Notes under the pieces: generated by a model
Databases searched by the model: none
What the model was told of the DNA's origin: nothing
Seen by the model: the letters and a program-made list of their open reading frames with translations, nothing else
Shown: piece after piece, positions 1 to 13,616 of the stretch
Position numbering within the stretch: position 1 is the stretch's first letter
Layout of the letters: each line of letters opens with the position of its first letter
Translations under genes and position numbers: made by a program
Origin: Pleodorina starrii
Lineage: Eukaryota > Chlorophyta > Chlorophyceae > Chlamydomonadales > Volvocaceae
Direction: 5' to 3'
NCBI GenBank assembly: GCA_030267565.1
Contig: BRXU01000008.1
Span: forward strand, 1,860,001 to 1,924,000
DNA: 64,000 nt

Positions 1-812
1 AGCGACTTGAACAGCGGCGGCAGCGACCAGGGCGCCAAACCCATCTCTTCACTGCTTCAGATGCTGGACCTCCCGGCCAGCGGCGGCGGCGGCAGGACCG
101 GCCGCGTCAGCGGAGGCGTGTACGACAGCGCCGCGGCTGGACCCGGCGCCGCCACCGCTCTCCGCAAGGACGACGCGGCGGAGGCTTCCGACGCCAGCGG
201 CAGCGAGGCGGTGGCGTGCAGCAGCAGCAGCTGCGTCCGGAGCCTGGATTGGGCCGTTGCGGGACTGCGGTCGGGCTTGTCGGAGGCCGGGGCGGCGACG
301 ATGGAGCCAGCGGGCGCAGTGGACGACGACGACGCGGTGGACGGTCTCAGTCGGAGCGCCAGCGGCGGCAGCTCCAGCGGCGGCAGCGACTGCGACTGCA
401 GCGGCGGCGGCGGCGGCCACGCGGGCTGCGCCGCGACCCCGGCGGCGGCGGAACGTGAGCCGCAGTGGCTGGGGGCCGCGCTGGCGGCGACGACGCCGCG
501 GCGCAGCCGCGGCGGCGGCGCGGTGTCGCGGGCGGCCTTCGGCCGCCGGTGCCAGCGGGCGGCGCAGCCGCCACCGCGTCGGCACGAGCAGGACGCTGAA
601 GGGCAGCGGCAGCAGCAGCATCACCAGCAGCAGCAGCAGCAGGGGTCCCAAACCCAAACCCGAAACGTCCCAATGTCTAGCAGTCCGGAGTTGCGGTCGC
701 AGCAGCGCTGGAGCGGCGCGGGCTCCCTGCCTTTGGATGTGACGGGCTTCCTGCAGGCCCTCAGAGCACCTCAGGCCGACAGCGCCAGCGGCGAAGGCAG
801 GGCCGTCGGCGG

Positions 813-858
<46 letters not shown>

Positions 859-2686
859 CTTGACGGGCGGCTCGGCGGCGGCCGCGGCGGCAACACACCG
901 ACGCTGTCTGGCATTGAGGAATTGCGCAGTCGGGGGCTGCCGGCGGGGCCGTGCGACACGTCGGCAACGGCGCCGACGGGTCGGCTGCGCGACGTCTGGT
1001 ACGACTCCGGCGGCTTTTGCAGCCGCGACGGCGGCGGTGGCGCCGCTGACAGCAGCCCCGACACCAGCCTGCGCGGCGGCAGCGCCTTTGCCGCCGCCGC
1101 CGCCGCCGCTGCTGCTGTGGACGCTTCCCTGCCGGCGGATGCGAGCGTGGTGTCGCGGCGGGCGACGCCCGCGCAGCCACCGCCGCCGCCGAGCTGCCTC
1201 TACACCAGCCCCCGCCAGCACGCCTTCGTAAGCCTCAAGCTGCGCGACGGGCCGCTGTCGGCGCCTATCCGCCGCCTGAGCGCTGCGTCGCTGCGTCGGA
1301 GTCTGACGGGCGCCAGTGCGCCGCCGAGCCCCGGCGGCGCTCGCGGAGCGCACGCCGCCGCCGCCGCCGCGCAGCTCCGCGGCGGCGGCGGCGGCGGCGG
1401 CGACGATATGGCGGCGGCGGACGGCGGCGACGGCCGCGCCGGCGGCGGCGGCGGCCAGCGGCTCAGCTTCGAGCAACTGGCGGCGGCGGCGGTGGAGGCG
1501 ACGCAGATGGTGCTGACGCAGTCGAGGGAGATGCTCGGCCCACAGACGAGTCCGCAAATGGCCACATGGCTGGCGCTCCCGGGCTGTGTGCACCTCATTG
1601 TGTACCTGTACTGGCACCTGCCGGGCAGGGGGCTGCTGAGCGCGCGCCGCCGCCGGGCGCCGCCGCCGCCGGCGAGCCCTGGCGGCGGCGCGATGGAGCC
1701 GCCGCCGGCGCAGCCTGGCGGCGCGGAGTGGCGCCGGTCGGCGGCGGCGGCGGCGGCGGCGGCCGCCGAGTCGTCCGACGACGATGGTACGGCATCCGAG
1801 TCCTCGTCCTCAGCCAGGGCGGCTCACAGCATCCTCACGACCCTTCAAAACGCGCTCGAGCCGACGGAATTCTCGGCTGCCACGTGGCCGCCGCTGCGAC
1901 CTCGGAGCGCGCGATCGGCGCCACTGGAGCCAGCGCCGCCGCCGCCGCGGCCGCCGCCGGGCGACGAGTCGCTGGCCGCGGCCGCCGAGCGGCGCCTAGC
2001 GACCGAACATGCCCTTCAGGCCGCCGCCGTCGGCGGCGGCGGCGGCGGCGGCGGCGCCGTCGGCATAATCGAGGACCGGCCGATGACGGGAGCCTACGAT
2101 GACGACGAAGGCGACGACGTCGCCGCCGCCGTCGGCGGTGACAGCAGCGGCGGCACCGGGCTGTACTACAGCACCAGCGGCGGCCGCGGCGGTGGCGCCG
2201 TGCAGCTGGGCTCGCCCTTCGCCGCCGCCGCAGCGGGCCTGGCGCCCGGGAGCTATAGCCCGAGCATAAGCCCCAGCCTGAGCAGCGTCGGAAGCTCTCC
2301 CCGCGCGGCGTTGCCGCCGGCGGCCGCCGCCGCGCGTATGCCGCTGGAGTTCTGGCCGCTGTTGCCGCCGCCGTCGGCCTCCCGGGACGCGGCGGCGGCG
2401 GCGGCGGACGATGGCGACGACGACATGGCGGAGCCATCGTCGCAGTACAGTACGACAGCCCACGCCAGGTCGCAACATGCGATGGTCATGTCGGACTCGA
2501 GCGGCGAATGGGGCAGCGGGACGAGCAACATCGAGCTGCAGATGCCGCCGGCGTCGCCGCCGCCACCGCCGTCGCCGCCGCCAGCCCCGCACCGTGCGCC
2601 GGGCGCCCTGCCGCCGCCGCCGGCGCTGTCGCCGCGGCGGCGGCGGTCGCTGCGTCAAGCGCTGGAGCGCGGCGACATCGCCGCCA

Positions 2687-2717
<31 letters not shown>

Positions 2718-5700
2718 GTCCGGTATGTCCAGTCCGAAACGCGGGGAGGCTGATCGCACGGCCGCCGGCGGCAGCGGCGGCGCCGGCGGAAGTACCGCCT
2801 TCATGGAAGGCGGCAGCGGCGGCGGCGGCGGCGGCAGCAGCGCGCTGGAAGCTCTGTCGGTTATTGCGGCGGCGCGCGTCGGCAGTACACTACTGATGTT
2901 GGATCCCGCCGCGGCGGTCGGTGGCCCGACGCCCGTGCCCTTCACCGTCCTGCTACAGCCCCCCTGCGCGCCCCTGCTCATCGTGAGCGGCAGCGGCGCC
3001 GCCGGCAGCGCCTTCGGCGGCGGCGACGGCTCGGGCCGCGCCGTCACCACGGTCGTACTGCTGCCGACGGGTGCCGCCCCTGGAGTGGGACGGCTGGAGC
3101 CTCCGCCACAGTGCCGCATAGTGGTGACCCAGGGCGATCGAGTGCTGCACGACCAAGTGCATTCGCAGGCCCTGCCAGCGGCGGCGGCCGGCGGGCCAAG
3201 CGGCAGCGGCGGCGGTGGCGCCGCCGCCGCCGCCGCCGAGGCCACCGCGGCGGGGACCTGGAGGTTCTGCATCGCGCTGGAGGGCGCTCGGACCGGCGTC
3301 GCCACAGTGCACGTGCTGGGCTTGCCGCAGTCGCCTCCGAAACCAACCCCGGCGGCGGCGGCGGCGGCGGTGGCGGCGGTGGCGTCTGGCCAGCAAGGCA
3401 CCGCCTCCGTCGGCCATTGCACCTTCCTGTCGATGTCCGCCGTGGTGATCATGCCGGCGCCGGCGGCGACGGAGCTGGCGTCGCTGTACGACAGGATGGT
3501 GGACGAGCAGCTGGCCAGGAGCCACATCGCCAACACGCCGGCGGCGCGGCTGGCGGCGGAGCGCCGTATACTGGACGAGCACTGGGTCCCGTTCGTACAA
3601 GACCTGGAGTTCTGCATGACCCGGCGGCCGCTGCCGCCAACGCCGACGCCGCTGCCGACGCTCCTGCTTTCCCCGCGGCAGCGCTCCAGGCCCGCCGCCA
3701 CCGCTCGCGCCGCGGCGGCGCTGGCGCTGACGCCGCAGCCGGCGCGCGTGGGCCAGCCGGACTTCGGCTCCGAAGCCGCCATCATGCCGTACGATCGCCC
3801 GCGCCCGCCGCGCCCGCGCGTCTCCCCCACGCCGCCGCAGGGCGTGCCGGCGGGGCCCATGTTGTTGGGCTGTGACCCATGGGTCCCTTTCGCCGTGTGG
3901 AGCGACGTGCTGGCCGCCGCGGCGGAGTTCCTCCGAGCGCACGGCTTGCACCACTCGCTGCTGCACGTCCTGAACGCACAGATGGGCCTTTTGCAGGTGG
4001 AGGGCGGGCCCGCGGCGGCGCTGCAGCGGCGCCTGCAGTCGCTGGGGCGGCTGGCACCGGCTGGCGCCGCAGAACAGCAGCATCAGCAGGACGAGGCGGC
4101 GGAGGCGGAGGCGCTTGAGGCCGAGCTGGATTTGGGGGTCCAGCTTTCTCTGGACCAGCTGGCGGAGGCGGCGGAGGCCGGTACGGCGTTCGCCGCCGTT
4201 GCCGCGGCGGCGGCGGCGGAGCCGCCGCCGCCGCCGTCGCACATGCCACCGTCGCCGCAGATGCTGCCACTGCCGCTGCCGCTGCCGCCGGCGCAGCCGC
4301 TGCAGCCGTTACCGCTCCTGCCGGAGGACTTTTCCGTGACGAGCATGAGCGGGGATCAGGTGGGTTGTGGGTGGCCGCATTCGCTGCGGGTCATCCGTTT
4401 TCAACACCGCTGGACAGTTGCCAACCTGTGTTACCAACACCCGTGTTGTGGCGGTGGTATCTGTGTGCGTGCGTGCGTGTGCGGCGAGGATCGTGAAGGG
4501 CCCTAAAGAGACGAAAAGGAGGCCCAAAGGGAAGGCCCAGTGGTTAACGATCCCACTCCCTCGGTGGAGTGAAGTGAAGTCCGCTGTTTGCTCCGAAACC
4601 GAACCCGTCCAGAGTCCAAAGCTCCGGCCCGCCCGCCCTCGCACCTCCGCAGCAGGCCTTTGGCGACGTGGGCGGCGCCCGGGAGCCGTACCGCCCGTAC
4701 TTTGTGCCGTACAGCACTGCGCCACTGGCGGCGGAGGGCGACGCCACGGAGCTCGCCGCCGGCGCCGGCAGCAGCGTTGCCGTACCCGCCAGCAGCGGTT
4801 GGCTGTCCCGCGGCGACAGCAGCACCGCGCCACATACCACAACCACCACAACCACCAGTTACAACAACCAAACAAACACCAACTCGCTGTTCTCGGGCAG
4901 CGCTTACCCGCCCGCCTACGGCAGCGGCGCCGCCGGCGCCTCGGGCGCCGCCGGCGGCAGCGACAGCTACGCCGCGTTCCGGCAGCACGGACCCACGGGT
5001 CGGCGACCCAGCAGCTCCCTCCGCGGCAGCTTCGAGGTGACCGCTCCCCGCGCCGCCATCGCCGCACCCACCGGCGTGTCGCCCTTCACGACCCACAGCT
5101 GGCTGCAGCCGTACAGTACGGCAGTGGACGACGACCAGTCGCCGTTCGTCTCCGGCGGACCAACGGCGGTCGAGACGCCGCGCCCGCCGCCGCCCCCGCC
5201 GCCGCCGCCGCCGCCGCCGCCATCGCGTGCGGTGCCGCCGCCGCTGCCACTGCCGCTGGCGCCGCTGCCGTTGCCAGCGGCGCCACCGCCGGCGCAGCCG
5301 GCGGCGTACGTTACCTCGACCCACCGCCTGACACGCCTGGTCAGCACCGGCAGCGGCACAAGCGCCCGGAGCGTCGTCAGCGGCGGCGGCGGCGGCGGCG
5401 GCAGCGGCAAGTTCTGCAGCTCAGGGCAGGCTAGCAGGACCGGTACGACAAGCTTGAGCGCGTACGGCAGCGCGAACAGCAGCGGTAGCGGCCTGCCGGT
5501 GCTGTACAAGAGCATGGTAAAGCAGATGCCGGCTCTGTCGGGTGGGGCGGCGACGGAGGGCGCCGCCGCCGCCGCCGCCACCGTTGCAGCCGCTGCGGCG
5601 CTGAGGCCCAGCGGCAGCTGGCCCGGCGCCCTAAGCTCTCTGGTCGATCTGACGCAGGACGACCATGCCCACGCTCCTCAGCTGCTGCAGCTGCTGCCTA

Positions 5701-6722
5701 AGGCCACGTCAGCGGAGGTGAGTGGGCTGCGCAGCGGCAGCGACAGCGGCAGCGTCCGAGATGGCAGCGCCGCCGCCGGCCCTAGCGGAAACGCCGGCGC
5801 CGCCGCCACGCGCGGCGGCGCGAGTGTGGCACCGGTGGGGTCGGGACCCGCGGCGGCGGCGGCGGCGGGTGCAAAGCCGCGGCAGCGGCGGGGTGGCAAG
5901 GAGGCACATGAGGGCGGCCGCGCGGCCGCGGCGGCGGCGGCGGCGGCGGCGGCGGTGACGGCGGACGAGGCGGCGGCGCGCGTCAACGCGTCTTTGGACC
6001 GGTGGCTGGGGCTGTGGGCGCAGCTTGCCATCATGGTCGTCTACGTCGCGCGCATTAGCTGGCGCACTGACATATTCGCCGGCGGTGCCGACGGCGCCGA
6101 CGGCGCCGGCGGCGCCGCCGCCGACGGCGGTGGCTCGCTCTGGACGCCGAACAACGTGATGCTCTACCTGCTGCTGTTGTCGTACATCATGCGATCGTGG
6201 CCGTACCTTGTACTGCGGCTGCTGCCGCCGCTGCGCTATCGGCGGATGAAGCTGGCGGCGGGGTTGGGCGCGCACGGCGTACACGTCGCGACGACGGCGG
6301 CGGCGTTGTGGTGGGCGCTGACGGCGGCGGCGGCGCCGCCGTCGGCCGCCGTGTCGCAGCTTCTGGCGCTCACGGCAGAGTACGACACTCTCCACGTGAG
6401 TCTCGTGCTGCCGCTGCTGCTGCACCAGCTGGACTGGAAATGGTACGGCGAGCTGCTCGTCTTCCAACTGCCGGTCAGTTGGTGGTTGCAACGGTGGCAG
6501 GCGGCGGCGTCGCGGGAGTCGGGTCGTGCGGCGCCGGTGCCCGCCGACGCTTCGCGTGCTGGCGGCGGCAGCGGCGGCGGCGGTGGCGGCGGGATGTTCC
6601 CGCTCTTTTCCGTTGCCGTACCAACGGTCATATCGGTGCTGGTGTACTGCGTGTGCGGGTACATCGTGCGTGTGGGGGTGGGGCGGGAATCGGGTCGCGC
6701 GGCGGCGGGCAAAGCGGCATGA
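1..6722 (+). CDS. Giant low-complexity membrane protein, 3' part (5' end outside window)
   Basis: The frame is open from base 1 with no convincing start: the first in-frame candidate is a TTG at 7, so the gene is cut by the left edge. Exon 1 is 1-4359 and exon 2 is 4653-6722. The intron (4360-4652) begins CAG|GTGGGT, ends CTCCGCAG and is phase 0; a second AG three bases on (NAGNAG) is also in frame. About 2,140 residues are visible. Most is Ala/Gly/Ser/Pro-rich filler around ordered islands: a hydrophobic stretch near 1560-1630, a domain-like block at 2880-3630, and a helical block at 3860-4180. The last 240 residues (6000-6700) hold about five hydrophobic segments, such as LAIMVVYVARISW, NNVMLYLLLLSYIM and FSVAVPTVISVLVYCVCGYI, so it is probably an integral membrane protein. 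I do not recognise a named family. Confidence 0.75.
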
Positions 6723-6746
6723 GGGCAGGCGGGGTTTGCCGCGCGG

Positions 6747-6782
6747 CGCGACGCGACGCGACGCGACGCGACGCGACGCGAC
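6747..6782. repeat. GCGAC pentamer tandem array
   Basis: Six to seven uninterrupted copies of the 5-bp unit CGACG lie just downstream of the membrane-protein stop codon, so probably in its 3' UTR. Related CGTCG-type units in the opposite orientation occur at 7438-7452. Confidence 0.8.
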
Positions 6783-9700
6783 ACTCTCATTACTGAGAGA
6801 GAGGGCCGGGCGGGTAAAATCTTTCACACGCACGACTACGACTACCGGAGACCACCGGGGCGGACACGTTGCAGTACAATTGCCGTACACTGGGAGTGAG
6901 AAAGACAGAAGTATCAGTTGTCGCTTGTTGGTCGTCGGATGGTCCCGTGGGTGTTGTAGAAGACTGTGGACTGTAGCCTGAAGAGCGGGGGTAAGAGGTA
7001 GGGGGAGGAGAGAGGGGGGAGGGGGGCGCTTAAGGCTCGCAGTCGAGTTGCCACAGCGCCAGGGCACCCGGAATCCCAGAAGGCCTCCTGGGGTTCCGGA
7101 GATTGCTCGTGAGGGGCGGGCAGGAAGGGATACTTAGGGAGAGCGGAGCGCAAGAATCGCTTAATAAAGGGCGCTCGTTGAGGAGGGCTTGAGGGGCATT
7201 TCAGGAGCGGGAAACGCGGGGCTGTTAAGTGAAAGGCCGGCGCCCGGCTGGGCCCCGGGCGCACAGAATTCACAAACGCACAACTCCAACACAACGCAGA
7301 ACCCTCAACCTGCCACGTTGCCGTACCGTATTGTCGTACTGTTGTCTGTCGTGGCTGCGCCTGCGAGCGACGGACGTCGCTGCGAAGGGCGATGCGACGC
7401 GATGCGAATGCGCCGCTCAGCGGTCTCCGGCGTCCCATCGCGTCGCGTCGCGTGTCGGTCACGTGGGGCACTTCTGTTTTGTTGTTGTTGTTGCTGCGAA
7501 GCAAGTCCATGTCGGTTCGGGGGTTTTAAGATTGCTTTTAAGGTTTTAGAGCCACGATTTGGGCCACGGTGGCGGGGAGGCGGGGGAGCGCGCGCGCGCG
7601 GGGGGGGGGGGGCGGCCGAGCGGCCGACCGAGGTCGAGGAGGGCGGGAGGTGCGGGAGGAAGGCGCAACTCGGCCGGCGGAGGAAGCCTTCCGCCCCAAA
7701 ACGCCCGCTCAGTGCGCAGCGGAGGGACCGTCGGGGAGGATGAAGAGGGAGAGAGACACGAGACACTCACTTAGCACTTGGGCAGAGAGAGGGAGAGAGA
7801 GGGACAGTAGGGAGAGACACAGAGACGGAGAGCGTAGGCAGACTGTAGCGCGGGAATGGGACTAGGGCGACTGGGGCTGGGGCTGGGGCTGCGCCCAGGG
7901 TCGGAGTTGGGGCCGGGGCCTGGAATTTTTGGTTTTGAGGAGGCGGCGCGCAGCTGCGCAGCCCTATCGGCGGCGGCGGCGACGGCGGCAGCCGGCCGAT
8001 CCGCCTTGCTGTAGGGATCATTAATTTGGGTTTCATCGCAAAACAGACGCGCGATTGTATTGCTGTTGACACACCGCACAATGAAGAAGAAGAACAATTA
8101 GGGGGACACACACACCGGGGGGGATTTCCGGCCCCTGGGCCACCCTGTGGGGCGGACTGGAGTGCGGCAAGGAACTTCCGAGGCGGAGAGAGAGAGTGCG
8201 AAGCGCACGTCGAGGCGGGCCCCCTGCCTGCTATGTCGGGGCCTGGCGTCCTCGAGGGCGCAGGCCGGTGGGGCTGCTGCCGCGGTGTGGCGTCCGGATT
8301 CGGGCGCGGATCCGCTTGTGTATGTTGGGGAGGTGGGAGTTCCGTCGAGGGTGGCGGCCGAGGAGGCGCGCCCGCCGCTGTGGATGGGAGCCGTCGGAGG
8401 GGAGGGGAAGGGACGGTTGTTGGAGATTGATGACGGTGCGCGAGGAACACGAGACCAAGACACCGCGGGGAACGCGAGGAACGTGCGACATGCCCAAGAA
8501 CGCGGGTTTGGAGGTACAACGCTTACGAGGCACCGCCCGCTGATCCAGATCCAGATCCAAATCCAGATCCAGATCCAGATCCTGGCGAGGGCACAAGACT
8601 GCAATCCTGAACGAGTTCAAATGGCGAATGGCCCATCCGCATGCGGGTATGTTGTTGACTGCCGGTTCATGGCCGGTATCATGCGCTCACATTCCACAAA
8701 ATATTCAAATGCACGCATTCAAGACCGCGCGTCGGGCGGTTCGGCGCGCCGCTCTTATGGCCCTTGCTTTTGGCGCTGCGCTGCGTTGACGGCCCCAAAG
8801 CCTCCACCTACATCGCTCCCGAGCAAAAACGTAAATAAACTCGTCGCAAGTGGGTCGTGCTGTGGTGCTAGCACAGTATGGAGCCGGGTATGGGCCCCTG
8901 TGCGTGTCTGAAGAAGGCGCCCCACAGCCCACACCCAGAAATCGTGCGCAAGTGTTGTTTGTGGAATTTTGCGCTGTGTGCACTGTGTGCTCGAGGATGC
9001 GGCGATGCGTATCTGCGGGAGAAAGGACCTGTGTTTATGTGTACATGTGTGTGTGTGGCTGTGTGGCTGTGTGGCTGTGGGTGCTCTTACAAGTTTATGC
9101 ACCCGTTGATCGGCAGTCGATTCCCGTAGTAAATACCGTAGATGGTGCATGGGGCTCCCATAGCAGAAGGGCCTGATCGATGCTCAATCATATTTCCGTA
9201 CATACTAGCGCGATGCGTGCAGTGCATGTCGTACTGCAGGCAGTGTGGGGTATGTGTGGCTGTCGCAGGCCGGCGGAAGTTACCGTATGACATCTTCCAA
9301 GAGGTGTGTGGGCGCTCCGTGCGGTGCAGTACAACCCGCCAACAAAGACTGGCTGGCTGGGGAGGGGGCGCGGCGATGCGTCGTGCGCTGCGCCATTACA
9401 TTGCAGCAGTAGGCACTGTGGTTCGTGTGACCCACATGGGCCATGCGCGACCTCTCGCGACCCATGTGCGGGCCGTGCACGACCCATACGTGAGACCCAC
9501 GGGTCGCGCTCGGCGCATGGAGGGGAAATAATGGGCTCTGCTGCTCTTTTGCCCGCGTGCCGACACCGCCTGGCGCCGACGAGCTGGGAATATTGACTCG
9601 GCATATGCATAATTGCATATCCGTGTTTGCGAGTCATCCAAAGGGCCCCTTGTCGTTCATATGCAAGGGGTAAGGTTGCCATTATGCCGTAGCGCTGTGT

Positions 9701-10821
9701 GTGCGAGTGTTTGTGCACACGCTGCTCGGAAGAAGGACCCCAAACGCGCGTGCCCGCGTGTCGTGTAAAGTGGAGGTGCCGTACATACACGTTCACCTGT
9801 TTTGGCCACAAGGACGACAACCCATCTGCCGACCAGGGAAGATGGCTTTTCACATCAGCTTTAGGATGGCAGCCCGGTAGAAGAATGTAGAAAAGCCTCG
9901 GCCAGCAGGAGCTTGTGGCTTTGTGCGCTCTAGGTATTGAGCGGGTACTGACCTCCGGCGGGTCCCCGTTCGAACCCCACAGAACTTGATGACCGCAGTA
10001 ATGGGTTGAGTAAACTGAATTGTAGGGCGAGAATCGCTGGAGAGGCTGGGAGTTTCGGCCTCTGGAGCATTCGAGGGAGTTGAGGTTCGGGGAGGTGCGG
10101 GGGTGCTGCGCAGGTCGTCGTCGCGTAGCCGGGCGCCGGTGTTGGCAGGGAGCTCAAACCGACACGAGACCCGGAAAACGCACATCTGTGACCTTTTGAG
10201 TGTGCATGGTGCTGCATCCATATTCTTGATACCCAACAACATGGCTCGAATCGTGGTGGTGGGAGGGTGACCGGCACCGATACAAGCGAGCAGGCCGGAT
10301 GAAGGGCCGGCCCAGCTTGGTTTTGTTTGCCCAATGCAACGCCTTCCAGCGCAGCGTAAAGCGTCACACCCAGGCACAGTCTTCCACAGGCCTACCAGGT
10401 CCCGTCCAACCGAATCCTCTACATGAGGGTTGCGTCCAGCGTAGTGCAAGTGACCGAAGCGTAGGGAAGAAGAGGCCCCCTTTCGAAAATTGCAAGCAGA
10501 GCTTCCAGCTTCTTAAATCCTTCTTAGTCCTGGTGCATTTTGTTTGAATTGCATCGTTGGAGTTACCTATGTTCCCTGAGAGCCAGGTTCCATTCGCAGC
10601 GAGTTGAAGTCAAGATGATGGATTATCACATTCCCTGACCCCAGCAATATCATGCGCATACCACAGACATTCAACGCTGCACATTAGTTGATCAGACCAC
10701 TAAGCAAGGACAACGTGTACGGCAACGGCGGCGTTGTGGCCTCAAACTCAATCGTGCGCGCAGCTTCAGGTCTTAGCGCGTGAATTTCCTGTCCGTTTTA
10801 CGTGAACTACATAGGGCAGAA
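6783..10821. other. Region without a confident gene
   Basis: About 4 kb between the membrane-protein gene and the L17 gene. It holds G-rich runs (7590-7615), the hexamer array at 8541-8582, GT-rich stretches near 9030-9080, and a cluster of GACCC/GGGTC-type sequences at 9430-9505. On the minus strand 10009-10150 has exon-like codon use (Ser/Pro/Thr-rich, ending in TQPITAVIK), but no complete gene model could be built. Confidence 0.5.
8541..8582. repeat. Hexanucleotide tandem repeat (CAGATC)n
   Basis: About six to seven copies of the unit CAGATC with one variant copy (CAAATC). It lies in a stretch with no recognised gene. Confidence 0.85.
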
Positions 10822-11721
<900 letters not shown>

Positions 11722-13616
11722 GCAGTTCAGTTCCCCCGGAGAGGCGCAGCAGCGGCTTCGATGGATGTATTGTTTGGCCATGGTTTCAGAGGCAGGTACA
11801 GCCGCAGCCTGAGGAGCCTGGTGATTTGGCGGAGTTGATGGGACTGGGGCATGAGTGCCAGGGCGGGGTATGACAAGTTTGCATGGCCGTGCGCATGGCT
11901 CTTCTGTCGCCCATGCCCAGGAGCGATGCGGCTGCACGAAGTGCAGCCACGCCGCTAACGACAGAAGGGCAGAGGCAGTTGGGGGAAACAGTTCGTCGGG
12001 GAAGGCATGCTAGAGGCAGCAGGCCTCTGGCGCTGGTCCGCTTGGTCGTGCAAGTCGGATAGCTTGATCGGCAATTTTGGTTTTGTCTTACGTCGCCGCA
12101 AGCGCGTGTGAGGAGCTTGGAAGCCCGCGCTGCGCCCTTGCTTGTCGAACTGGCAGCCGTTACATGTCAGCGCGTGTGCGTCGCTTGCACCTTGAGGCGT
12201 GGTGGTGAGATGCGGTTCGTCTCCCCACCATGTGGGCAGACGAGGCGCAGCACGTGAGGGGCAAGCGCCTCGCGCCTGTTGCGCCAAGTGCGTCTTCGGT
12301 TCTACAGGTGAACCCACTTAAGTGTTCGGCGGGGGCGCTTTGTGCGTGTCCGGATATTCTGAAGCGGCAGTTGAGGGCCGGGCCGAGTACAATCTCCGGG
12401 TGATTTCGGCTCCGAGTTATGAACTGCCGCAGGCCTGTTCCATGGGACTCGGCCTTCGGGGTTTTACCGCGATGGTGGGCACCACACGACAGTGTTGTAA
12501 GGCTGAGTCAGATGTTTGTTCCATGTGTGTATGTGGGGGGGAGGGAGAAAGAAGAAACCGCAGGGTGGGTGCTTGGTAACCTCTGAATTCGAGGGCCTGT
12601 TCGTCGTTGACCCCATGCAGCTGACCGACCCCAAAGGGTTTCGCCACTCCTTGTCCAGGCAGTGGCCCCCTTCACAAGCGACGCATGTTTGTGTTCCCGA
12701 CGTCCCCTGCAAGATGCTTCATTTGGACGATCTCTCCTGAACCAGTGCAGTCGTTAGGAGGCAGCGGGGGGGGGGCGGTTCACAGCCTTCAACAGTTCAA
12801 AGCCGGCCGGGCCCCTCAGGGAAACGTTGTCCAGGGTCGGTCTGTAGCCTGCCATGACTATGACCAGAGCAGCACAGCGCAAGGACGCGGATGCAGGTCA
12901 ACCAGGATCAGGGCGCCGACGTGTGAGACCTTGCGGGCAGGTCCCCGGAGGCCAGATCAAACTTTCCGAGCGCAGGCGCTATCGATCATACGGTCCGGAG
13001 TCACGATACAAAACCAATCGGTCTGCAAGGCAACGCACGCGCGTTTCGGCGCGACCTGCGTCCATCTGCAGTTCTGCACCCTACAGCCTACACCAACATA
13101 CGCAAAACGCCTGCCGTACCCTGTGTGTCTCAGAACTGCTGCCGCGTTCACCCATCACAACTTCACAAGTGGCTCGCAATGCGCGCAATGCTGCCAAACA
13201 CGTAAGTCGTCGCCAACAACCGCATGAGCTTACTCCTATCAGCGCAAGCCCTGCGCACCGCTGCGGATGCGCCATGCCGCGTGCCAAAGACAACGCGAAT
13301 GGCCCGGAGGTGTCGCACCCAAACGGAGCGCCTACGGTAACCCGCAGCACCTGCGGCCACAACACACATGATATTTCTGTAGTAAAGCAGGACGGCTGTT
13401 ACGCACATGCTGTTAGTTGCGGTGGTTACCGTGAGCACACACGACCCCAGCCTCCCGGTGTCATGCCCGGCAATCACTCAGCGCCGGGCGGTGCCGTCGT
13501 AAGGCACGCGCCAAAGCGCCCTACGCTCGCAGCACGCTTGCCTCTATGCCCCTACTCAAATGAATCGATGCACAGGGGACCTCACATGCTCACAACAGGG
13601 GAGCTCACATGTCGCA
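11722..13616. other. Convergent intergenic region between L17 and the Nudix gene
   Basis: Holds the presumed 3' UTRs of the two convergent genes. No ORF here has recognisable protein features. A G-run lies at 12766-12776. Confidence 0.5.
12496..12500 (+). terminator. Candidate TGTAA polyadenylation signal for the L17 gene
   Basis: TGTAA is the usual chlorophyte polyadenylation signal. This is the first plus-strand copy noticed after the L17 stop codon, implying a 3' UTR of about 0.8 kb, long but not unusual for this group. Confidence 0.45.

Noticed and set aside
49..1617. Long minus-strand ORF opposite the giant membrane-protein gene
   Set aside because: Arg/Ala-rich shadow of GC-rich coding sequence; the plus frame is longer, continuous to 4359 and joins a second coding exon in phase.
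9964..9990. tRNA T-loop-like GTTCGAACCCC
   Set aside because: The flanking bases do not form a T stem and no A box or acceptor stem fits.
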